Shown: positions 22,901 to 33,300 of the stretch, piece by piece
How positions within the stretch are numbered: position 1 is the stretch's first letter
Layout: each line of letters opens with the position of its first letter
From: Paroedura picta
Taxonomy: Eukaryota > Chordata > Lepidosauria > Squamata > Gekkonidae
DNA: 64,000 nucleotides
Direction: 5' to 3'
Assembly: GCF_049243985.1 (NCBI RefSeq)
Contig: NC_135384.1
Coordinates: 10,784,501-10,848,500, forward strand
Notes under the pieces: model-generated
Told to the model about the DNA's origin: nothing
What the model saw: the letters and a program-made list of their open reading frames with translations, nothing else
Databases searched by the model: none
Made by a program: the position numbers and the translations under genes

Positions 22901-25698
22901 ACTGAACTCTATAAAAGAATGGGGAGTAGGAATCTGTTTAGGCTTCTGCCTGCCTTTTAGGTCATTTGAAAGATACAGTAGACTTTGGATCCCAGACCAG
23001 ACCAGAAGAACTCTTTCAGCAACACATAGCCTGCCAGTCTGATATTCCTCAGTCATATAATCTCAGTACTCATCTCCATTATCTCCATTATCTTCCATGA
23101 ATAGGGGCAACCTGTTTCTGCTTGCAATGAAAACTGTGATCTTGGCTCCAGCAGGAAAAGGAGGGAAGGAGAGAAATTTTGCTGCTATGATTGTGATCCA
23201 TGTCCAGAAGGAATGATCTCTGAGCAGATGGGTAAGAAAACTTACCTGAGAATAAGCCCCATTAACTAAAATGAGGGTTATCACTGGGTAATATAAGTAC
23301 ATATACCATACCTTTCTCCTTGATTACTCATCTCCCCTTCTCCATTGATACTACACCCAAATTTAATCATAATAAAAAATAGAAGATATTCGACAAAGCA
23401 AATAATGTGATGGTTTAATCTATCTGACTTGCAATAGGTGTTTTTTTTCCTCCTCCTTTGGAATTCCTCTCAGTGCAATCTAAATGTCTCAGGACTAACC
23501 TTGACTAGCACCCTGTGAGATGTTCTTAGGCTTCCTCTGAAATATTCCCAAAGAAAAAAAGAGGAAAACAAAAATTTGAAAAAAACTATAAGAAAAGAAC
23601 CATGTGGCTGAGAAAATTCCTGAATTCAGTCATAGAACATAATATATGTTACAATGTGCATATTATTTTCCTAACAGAATTAAATGATGTTATATTTATG
23701 CAGTGAAAACCTAAATAGAATTACAGTATTTGCTGGCGTATAAGACTACTTTCCCCCCCTGAAAAACATGCCTCCAAGTGGGGGGGGGTCGTCCTATACG
23801 CCGGGTGCACTTCAGTACTGTAACGTAATGTAACAAACTCTATATTTAGAGTGGAAATGTTGGGGGGTCGTCTTATACACCCAGTCGTCTTATACGCCGG
23901 CAAATATGGTACACCTTTCTGTGACCATTTACTCCAGCTTACCTAGAAGGATACAACACTGCTGCAATTAGCATTGGTTGCAATTAGGGATGTTTTTGGT
24001 TAATCAGATTTTTCAAATGGCTTTTGGCTTCCAGTGTTTCTTTTAAAGCTTACTGTTATTATTTCTTTTTGCAAATCTGCATTATTTTTGGATTGGCTTT
24101 ATGGGGCCAATTAAATAAGATTGTAACAGATGTCAGCCCTTTAAATGATGCCTAAGACACTTCTGTAGCTAGGTTCGCTGAGAAATTCCTAGAGATGTGG
24201 GCATTTTGTCTGGGGGTAAAGAAGTCTGGGAATGGAGGTCAGGAGGGATGTGAAACATCCCAAGGTGCCATTTCCTCCACCAGAACTCACGTCCATACTT
24301 TAGATATCAGCTGTGATTCAAGGAACACTCCAGGTCCCACCTTCATATGAAACACTTGGATTCCAGAATTCTACTCAACATCTTTAACTGTATGATATTC
24401 AAAGAGTAGAAAAATAGAGGTAGACTGGGAGGGCTGACATAGATGCATATCCTTCTTCCCATATTACTGACAAGGAGAGGGAGGAGTGGGAGGAAAGTTG
24501 CTTTCCAAAAGCTACTCTTTGATCCCATGATCAATTGAAGCTCTGAATCATGTTTGTCTCAGTTCAGATGTTATCCACTGCTTTGCAGGAGAGCAGTTGA
24601 ATTCAGAACCACATTCAGAGCAACTACAATAAAACAGATGTGTTTCTTTGCTACAATTCCTCTTCAAAACCCATGTTTCCCAAAGAAGGTGTGACATTTC
24701 ATAGCCATTGTGACAAAACATAATAGCTCCTACAAAACTTTCAGGTTATTTCTCATAGCATTGGAATATTGCAATAACTCATATTCTTTTTTCCAGACAT
24801 GGATGCTTGCATTGAATGTCCACAAGATCAGTATTCCAACAAACACCATAATCAGTGTCTTCCCAAGGACATAAGCTTCCTCTCGTTCAAAGAACCTTTA
24901 GGCATCATATTGACTCTGTTGGCTATTTCTTTCTCCCTAAGCACAGCCATGGTGTTCGGAATCTTTTGGAAGCACCGGGACACTCCCATCGTCAAAGCCA
25001 ACAACCAAAACCTCACCTACCTTCTCCTCATCTCCCTCCTGCTTTGTTTCCTCTGCTCCTTGCTCTTCATTGGACAGCCTGGAAAAGTCACTTGCCTTCT
25101 CCGGCAAACTACTTTTGGCATTGTCTTCTCTGTGGCCATCTCCAGTGTGCTGGCCAAAACCATCACAGTGGTTGTGGCCTTCATAGCTACAAAGCCAGGA
25201 TCCAGGATGAGGAAATGGGTGGGGAAAAGACTAGCCCATTCCATTGTTCTTTCTGGTGCCTTTATTCAAGCAGGACTTTGTGGTCTTTGGATAAGCACTT
25301 CCCCTCCATTTCAAGATAAAGACATGCACTCACTGCCAGGGAAAATCATACTGGAATGCAATGAAGGCTCAACTGACATGTTTTATTCTGTCCTGGGCTA
25401 CATGGGGGGGCTGGCCATTGTCAGCTTCATGGTGGCTTTCCTAGCCAGGAAGTTGCCTGACAGTTTCAATGAAGCCAAATTTATCACTTTCAGCATGTTG
25501 GTGTTTTGTAGCGTGTGGGTGTCCTTTGTTCCAACTTACTTGAGCACAAAAGGGAAATCCATGGTGGCTGTGGAGATCTTCTCCATCTTAGCCTCCAGTG
25601 CTGGCTTATTGTTTTGTATTTTTTTCCCAAAATGCTACATCATTGTTTTGAGGCCTGAGCTGAACAACAGAGAACACATGATCAGGATGAAAAATTAA
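19934..25698 (+). CDS. V2R-B, vomeronasal type-2 receptor, intact six-exon gene (869 codons)
   Basis: Exons: 19934-20151, 20820-21111, 21418-22260, 22654-22881, 23105-23231, 24797-25698 (stop TAA). It starts [18 protein letters not shown], a typical signal peptide. The Venus-flytrap domain spans residues about 20-520 ([50 protein letters not shown]). The cysteine-rich hinge is ACNENC...[27 protein letters not shown]. The 7TM exon ends [18 protein letters not shown]. That exon is nearly identical to those of V2R-C and -D, while exon 3 differs at many residues, so the gene is a composite. The exon 4 acceptor is weak: a C14 run, then ATCATCAAG. Intron 1 holds a CR1-like tail, intron 2 a SINE and intron 5 a MITE. 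The reading frame is open throughout. Confidence 0.93.
20525..20651 (+). mobile_element. CR1-like retroposon tail in V2R-B intron 1
   Basis: GAGACAGGATGTTGGACCAG, ATGGACCTCTGGTCTGATCC and AGCAGGTCTCTTCTTATG, ending in GTTCTTA, match a common amniote CR1-type 3' tail in sense orientation. Only the terminal part is present. Confidence 0.7.
21139..21353 (+). mobile_element. tRNA-derived SINE filling V2R-B intron 2
   Basis: The head CATCTGCTTGGCATTCAGAA and GGTCCCAGGTTTGATTCCC (B-box-like) identify a tRNA-related SINE. The body GTGTGAAAGACCTCAGCCTG and tail GGACCAAGGGTCTGATTCAG belong to a SINE group known across amniotes. It makes up most of the 306-bp intron. V2R-C, -D and -E lack it at this position, so it inserted after B separated from them, or they lost it. 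Confidence 0.8.
23724..23912. mobile_element. MITE (non-autonomous DNA transposon), about 189 bp
   Basis: The terminal inverted repeats TATTTGCTGGCGTATAAGAC (left) and the complement of GTCTTATACGCCGGCAAATA (right) match at all but one position. The interior contains GGGGTCGTCCTATACGCCGG and a second GTCGTCTTATAC. There is no coding capacity. It lies in V2R-B intron 5. The superfamily cannot be fixed by eye. Confidence 0.85.
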
Positions 25699-26872
25699 AA
25701 GAATATTCAAATTAGACGAGTAATTTATTTTTCTGTGTAGTTCCTTAAAGCGCCAGAAAACTAAAATTATATACGGAGACCTGATGAAAAAAGCCATTTA
25801 TTTTGGGGAGTATATAAGAAGCCACTACTTTATGTACAGCAAAATGATCTGCAATGGGTATTAAAACTCTTAAGCTTAAGTGAGAGAAAGTAGCACTATC
25901 CGCCCATGGTAGACCTATGTTGTTCTTCCTTTCTGATGGAGAAACGTGCTGTACTCATCAATGCATCAATGAAACAGAAAGGAAAAATATCAGGTGATGG
26001 ATGCCTGATTTGTTACATGAAGTCTCTCCTCATTTCACCAGGCAGGCTTCAGTTTATATTTAATACAGATCATAGAATCGTAGAGTTGGAAGAGCAAATA
26101 AGTATAACTGCCTTGCCATATTAAGAAAATATCAAAGTATCTTCACCACATAGGTATACATCTTTGAAAAGAATTCTTCTCTGAATATATAATTATTTCC
26201 TCAAACTGATCAGTAAGTGAGCAATTTCTAGAGCCACAGAGAACCCCATGACAATACCCTGAATCCCCCCCCCCAGTTTAGAATGATAGAATCATAGAGT
26301 TGTAAGGGACCTCTAGGGTCATCTAGTACAACCCCCTGCAGAATGCAGGAAATTCACAACTACCTGCCCACCCACAGTGACCCAAATTCCATGCCCAAAT
26401 GATGCCTCCCCACCCAAAAAAAAAAAACAATCCCTGGTCAGTCCGTTTTAAAAAATCTGTTCAGTGTAATATCTATGAATAGTACAAAGACATGATGGTC
26501 CCAATTTAATCAGTTCAAATTATATTGGAGGTAATCATGCTTGTTCTAATTATTACCTAATGTTGACCCAGGACACTACAAAAATGATGAGTTTTCCATG
26601 AAATACACTTGAAATCCAACATGATCCATGATAAGCATGTATTTCAAAGAAAACTTAGAAATTTCTGTCTTATTTGAAGTATGACAGGATGGTTCACATG
26701 TTTTGATGTTGGTCATCCAAGCACATTTACTTTGAATAGGACACCCCCATTCATCTCAAGCATGATGGGTGACATCATGACAAGGGAACTGCCTGAAAAA
26801 ATAGTTTTCAAATACAAGATAAAAATATAAGCAAAACAGGCAACATCCATTACAATGGAAGCATGTGCTTGT
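25699..26872 (+). other. 3' flank of V2R-B, duplicated after V2R-C
   Basis: Unique-looking DNA with a CR1-type tail in inverse orientation near 26284-26430 (ATAGAATCATAGAGTTGTAA, GTCATCTAGTACAACCCCCT). The whole stretch reappears at 36167-37348 with the same CR1 tail, so that insertion predates the duplication. No separate gene was found. Confidence 0.6.
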
Positions 26873-27035
26873 TTAATTAAATGGTCCTGCTGTGAAATTG
26901 CCAGCTGAACCTCTGGGCGCTTCAATCACCATCTAACTAGGAGGAAGCATCATAGTCCAAATTATTGGTCTCCAGCTACCTAACAGATTTCCAGAAAACA
27001 AAAACAAACGACAGCCTCTGAAAGATAGTATAAAA
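26873..27035 (+). promoter_or_regulatory. Candidate V2R-C promoter: TTAATTAA site and TATA box
   Basis: TTAATTAA (26873-26880), the palindromic core bound by homeodomain proteins, lies about 150 bp before TATAAAA (27029-27035), which is 334 bp before the chosen ATG. The same two motifs, with the block between them (CCAGCTGAACCTCTGG, GCATCATAGTCCAAATTA), recur upstream of V2R-D and V2R-E. Conservation across older and younger copies supports function. The transcription start has not been determined. Confidence 0.5.
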
Positions 27036-27362
27036 TTCCCCAACACCCAAAACGATTACAAGTAGAGAAAGTCTGAGATCATCTCTATTGCTATTTAATA
27101 ATTTCCACCTTATTTTGTTTTAATGGAGAATATTCCTTTTTATTCATTTGCTGACACATTTTAAGCAAAAGAAAAAAATCAATGCATTCAATAAACCTGG
27201 ATTTTTATCCCTTCTTTTTAATCGTTAATATTAAGCTTCTAGGTACTTCAAAAAAGACTATTAGCTAAGGGACTGTTAACTGTAATAAAACAAGTGCTGG
27301 ACCAAGAATGATGCATATGGAAATGGTAATAAGTACAGGTTAAGAGAATGTTTGTCATCAGA

Positions 27363-30300
27363 ATGGTGATGATTCTGCTGTTGCTTCTCATTCTGCTGCC
27401 TTGTGACGTATGCAAGAAAAAGGGTATTAATTGCACTACAGTTGTTGACCCTCTGCCTATTCCTCATGAATTTTACCAGCCGGGTGACCTTGTCCTTGGT
27501 GGGATTGTCTCTCAGGTCTTCTCCATCCACAACACTCTGAACTTCACACGGCAACCCGCACAGATGTTGTTTAATGAACCCATGTAAGCAATTCTTTGAA
27601 CACATTTTATCATCTGTTTATCTTTGTCTTACACAGTATTTTCATAAATACCGACAGCTGCTGTAAATGTTTATTCCATGCAAAGTCTTCAGTTCTGAAA
27701 TGTTACATGTATAATTGGATTGCATATTGCCTACTTGAAACTTAATTTTGAGCATGACAACTCACTCAAGAGGGTGATGTAGTCAGTCCTGACTTCTAAA
27801 CCACTAAAAAGTTGTTGTCAGCCACCCAGTTCCAAAAGAAACAGTAAAAGAAGAAAACAGAACATCATCCACATAATATCTTTTATTTTATTGGTAAAAT
27901 ACTGTCAAGTCATAACCAACTTGTCGCAACCCCATATGGTTTTTTTCAGGGCAAGAGACATACTGAAGTAGATTGGAATTACATGCCTGTGTGTAGCCAC
28001 ACTAGACTTCCTGGTGGTCTCCCATATGAGTAATTACCAAGGCTGATTCTGCTTAGTGCCCAAGATCTGATGAGACCAGAATGTCCAGGTCAAATATTAC
28101 CTACTATTAGGATCTCAAGTTTATTTATGCAGTCACAGATCAGAATGCAGAGTGCAAACCAAATCATTTCGTTACCTCTTGCTGATTAAAAAAAAAAGTC
28201 CCTGTGTTTTCACCATGTACAAAGCATGTAGTCCCTTGTATATCAATTCTTTTCATTGCATCCAACCTCATGAAGAGTTCTGGAGAACTCAAAATAAAGC
28301 TTGTGCACTGAATGTGTCATTTAATTTTTAATCAACTGTGATTGGCATTCGGTGGTTTGGGGCCCTAAATGACTTCAGATGTAACATGCATGTATTTAGA
28401 AAGTTCCTCACATGCTCTTTGCATAATAAAGCTCTAACTATAAAAATATTTCATATGCACACCCTTAGCATTGTACTCTATGAATCTTCCCTCCCATCTT
28501 ATTGAGGATTTGCATTGGCTATAACATCCAATATTATACAGGACTGAGTAAGCTCCCGTCATCTTCAGGTGTCTCTGGAAGCTAACCACCTTCTCGTATC
28601 AACATTACAGACATTAAAGTTTGTGAAATATCTGCCCAGTTTGTGGTTTACAATGGGAAGTTTGTGGCAGGTCAGCTATCACAAACATTCCACAAACGTT
28701 CCAGCTGTTCATGGAGGTTCATGCTGGTTTGTGAATGGATTATCAGACTTAAATTAAACTAGGTAGTTTGGTTGGCTCAGCATACTATCCTTTTGTATTT
28801 TAAATAGTAATATATCATGACAAACTTTATCTTGTGAAAGTTATTGAAAAACTAATGTTGCCAAATGCAAAACTTGATGTCACTTCTCTGTCACCAGTGA
28901 TTTGGAGTTCATTAAGAGAGCTAACCAGATTGTGAGCATAGATAATCTGTAGACATGATCTTCTAGGGCGTCCCAAAAATATTTCACAAATGTGTTAAAA
29001 GGCTCCTGAGTGAATGGGATTCTAAACCAATTAATTGACAGGGAACTGAAATAAATGAACAGATCTCACAATGAATATCCATGAGATTATATTTGATTTT
29101 TTCATGTCAGTGGAAAAGGAAAGGAGGGTTCGTTTTCTGATTCAAATACGAATTAACTTGTAAAACTGAAGATAAAAGAATGTAGTTAGGCCACATGCTT
29201 AGTTTCCATTTAAAAGATAATTTTTCTTTCATGAAGAGCAAGCCCATCAATTACCCCACAACAGATTACCCCACAACAGATAAATCAGTCTCCAAGCTTT
29301 GAACACTACTGTGCTGGGAAGTAAAATGGAGAGGTTTGACATCCATTCCATGAGGTCATCAGGGGGCTTTGTGTGGCAGATCTTCTGGTCAAATGTTGCT
29401 TAAGTCAACACTCTTGGACTCTCTTTGCAGGTCAGTGCCAAAGAATTACCAGAATAACTTGGCCTTGGCCTTTGCAATAAAAGAGATCAATGACCATCCC
29501 AGCATCTTAAGGAACATCACTTTGGGCTTCCACATCCTCAACAGCTACTATGTGCCAAGGATGACTTACAAGGCCACCCTCAGCTTGCTTTCCACTCAGT
29601 GGAAGTTTGTACCCAATTTCAAGTGTGATATACAAAACAAACTCCTGGCAATCATTGGAGGACTCACAGCTGATATTTCAGTCAACACAGCCAGGATCAT
29701 TTCCATCTACAAGATGCCACAGGTAAGTACTTACCAGAGGCTTATGTGAATGCCTTGAGTAACAATAGGTCAATAGCTCGAGTAACTTTTGAGCAAATGA
29801 CTTTAGAAAAATCCTTTAGAAAAATGCAATCTCATTTCCTTCAGCTCACATATGGAATATTTTCACAAGAGGATGGCGAGAAGATCTTTTTCCCATATCT
29901 GTATCAGATGGTCCCAAACGAATCCTCTCAGTTCATGGGAGTTGTCCGCTTACTTCAGCATTTTGGATGGACGTGGATTGGGCTTGGAGCGATGGATGAT
30001 GATGATGGGGACAGATTTTTAGGAACTATGACAACTTTGCTAACTGAGAATGGCATCTGTTCTGCCTTCACATTAAGGTTCCCCAAAATAACTTATATGC
30101 AGGAAGCAATAGACTTACTTATGGAGCAAAGAGAAACTTACAATGTTCACAATAAGACAACAGCTAATGTATATTTTGTGTATGCCGTGCCTGCATTTGT
30201 ATTTATTTTGAGAATGTTGTTGCTTCTAGCCCCCTTTGTGTCATTGCCACCAATGCATAAAGTGTGGGTTCTGACATGCCAGTGGGATTTTGCCTCATTT

Positions 30301-33300
30301 TCCTTTGAAAAGAACTGGGATGTAGAAAGTTTCCATGGGGCCATATCCTTTACAGTGCACTCCAATCAGCCCCCTGGATTCCAGCAATTCCTTCAGGACA
30401 TCAGTCCTACCAGAGCAGAAGGAGATGGTTTTATGAAGAACTTCTGGGAGCAGACATTCAGTTGTTCATTGAAAAATGCAGATGTTCTTGGGGACAGCAA
30501 CAAAATCTGTACTGGTGAAGAGAAGCTGGAGAACATTCCAATGATTTTGTTTGAAATGAGCATGATGGGCCACAGTTACAATGTCTACAATGCTGTCCAT
30601 GCTGTGGCACATGCTTTACATGGCATCTCCAGATCCAAGCACAGATGTCTTGGAAAGAATGTACAACCATGGCAGGTAATTATGCCTTTGTGATACAATA
30701 CATTTTCATCTCGGATCTCCAAGGTAGATAGGAGTATCTGTTATGGGATAGAGGCAGTATAATATGTTGTCTGCTTGTGAGGAGGGCTGGTCTAGAAGAC
30801 TAATAAATTATAATAATATACTAATATTAATATCCTCTAAAACATTCCACTGATTCTGTAATCATCCAATTTTGCCCATGCTGTATCAAAGTAATTATTT
30901 CTTCACGAGAGGCATATCTGTTCCTACATCTGTAACAACAATTTAAAAATGAGCAAGTTCTTGATAAATATAATTAACACTTATAAAAGTATAGCATAAG
31001 TAATTGAGGCTTTGTTGAGCAAGGACATTGCAAAAGTTGCAGTCCAATCCTGAGCAAAAGTTGCACCCTTTGGAGCCCATCAAAGTCAAAGTATTTAGAA
31101 GTGCACTACTCTGAATGGGACTCCAATCTGGGACCGTTGTGTTAATCAACATCTCCTTGTCTATGTGTGTGTGTGCTTTGCTTCCTACCCACTAGATCCA
31201 TCATTTTCTGAGGCACATCATGTTCAACAACAGTGCTGGAGACACTCTGTCCTTTCGTGAAAATGGAGAATTGAAAACTGGGTTTGATGTGACAAATTGG
31301 GTAACATTCCCTAATGGCTCTTTTGCAAGAGTCAAAGTGGGAAGGCTGGATCCCTGGGCTCCTGTAGGGAAAGAGTTGAGCCTTAGAGATGATCAAATTG
31401 TGTGGCATAAAACCTTTACACAGGTGAGATGTAGAACTAGAAGTTGAACTTAAAAGAGTGGGCAGGGGGGAATCTAGCATATTTCTTACATTAGCCGGCC
31501 CTCTTGGTGCTTCAGAGGACACGGTAAATTTTGCATCTTCTGAATTTCTCACCAATATAAATTCTTTTTGGATGGAAGGACGGACAGACAGACGGACATA
31601 AACTTACATACATTTCTTCATTTTAATGTTATCTAATGGGATTGGTGTTGGTTACATTAATCAATTTTCACTTGAATATAGTTTCCTTCAAAATAAACTT
31701 GCCTTCTTGTTTCATGACCACATTCTGCCATTTAAACCATATCTAATATATCCAGAGCCATTTTAGCAGTTCCAGTTTTAGTTGTGCTAATATTCCGCTC
31801 ACTATCTTATTATCAAAACAAGGACTGAGGAAAAGTAACACCTGGCTTCATGGCCATGAATGCTGCTTCTGAGACCAGCAAGGTTAAAAGGGAGGAGTAG
31901 AGAACATTGTGATATAGAATCATAGAGTTGCAAGGGACCTCCTGGGTCATCTAGTCCAACTCCCTGCACTTTGCAGGAAACTCACAACCCTATCACTCAT
32001 CCACTATAACCTGCCACCCCTTTGAATCTTCACAGAATCAGCCTCTCCGTCAGATGGCTATCCAGCCTCTGTTTAAAATTTCCAAAGATGGAGAACCCAC
32101 CACCTCCCAAGGAAGCCTGTTCCACTGAGAAACCGCTCTGTCAGGAAATTCTTCCAGATGTTCAGACGGAATTTCCTTTGGATTAATTTCACCCCATTGG
32201 ATCTGGTCCGTCCCTCCGGGGGAAGAGAGAACAACTCTGCTCCATCCTCTACATGGCAGCCTTTTAAATACTTGAAGATGGTTATCAGATCCCCTCTCAG
32301 TTGTCTCCTTTCCAGGCTAAACAGACCAAGCTCCCCCAACCTTTCCTCGTACATCTTGGTCTCCAAATCCCTCACCATCTTTGTTGCCCTCCTCTGGACA
32401 CACTCCAGTTTGTCTACAAATTGGTAAACTACTTTGAGTTCATTGGAGAGAGAAGGCAGGGTTTCACGAAACAGAAACAGCTGTGGGAGAAAGTGACGCC
32501 AGCTGTTTTTTGATTTTCATAGTAACTCAGTAACAGTAACACTGTTGCCATCATCTCATTGATAATATGAACATGACTTTCTTTTTCTGGCAGCAATATG
32601 GAAAGAAAAGGTCCCATGGGATCCCATGCCAGACCAGGAGAGCCCAGTTGTCATTCACATTCTCTTGCAACAGCATGCAGTCTGCCAGTCTGATATTCCC
32701 AAGGCATATTTCAACATGCCCCTCTCCCTTTTCTGCTTATGAACAGGGATGGCCTGTTTCAATGTGCAACGCAAACTGCGGTCCTGGTTCCAGCAGGAAA
32801 AAGAGGGAAGGGGAGATATTTTGCTGCTATGATTGTGATCCGTGTCCAGAAGGAATGATCTCTGAGCAGATGGGTGAGAAATTGTACCTGAGAATAAGCC
32901 CTGCTAACTAACATGGGAGTTATATCTGAATCATACTGGTATTTATAGCCTATATTTATGGCCCAGTGACTTCCAGTCATCTCCCTTTCTCTATTCTCAT
33001 GTTTCCTGAAGGATCTGTGACATTTCATAGCTACTGTAATCAAATAATCATAATAGTGGTTGCTTAACTTTGAACAGTTAAGCCTTGCACTTATTTAGGG
33101 TAGTTTAATCTCTTACTGCCCTTGAGGAGGGGCACCAAAATAATAGTGAACTGGAGGTGAACTGTGAGGCATTCGGAAGATTTTTTGCAGACAGAATCTT
33201 GTCACTCCGCCAAAAACATCCTGCCAAAGTTGATATAGAACATGAACTGGGAGGACCATGGCCATTGTGGGGGGTGATGTTTGATGGCTTCAGATGGCTG

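Noticed and set aside
24855-25319. 154-codon overlapping frame in the 7TM exon of V2R-B, repeated in V2R-C and V2R-D
   Set aside because: It is the +1 shadow of the receptor frame. It looks conserved only because the three exons are recent copies, and it is absent in V2R-A, -E and -F.
27348-27362. Upstream in-frame ATG as the start of V2R-C
   Set aside because: The sister gene V2R-D has ACG there and V2R-E lacks it, while the downstream MVM/MVL start is shared. The upstream ATG remains possible but is less likely.
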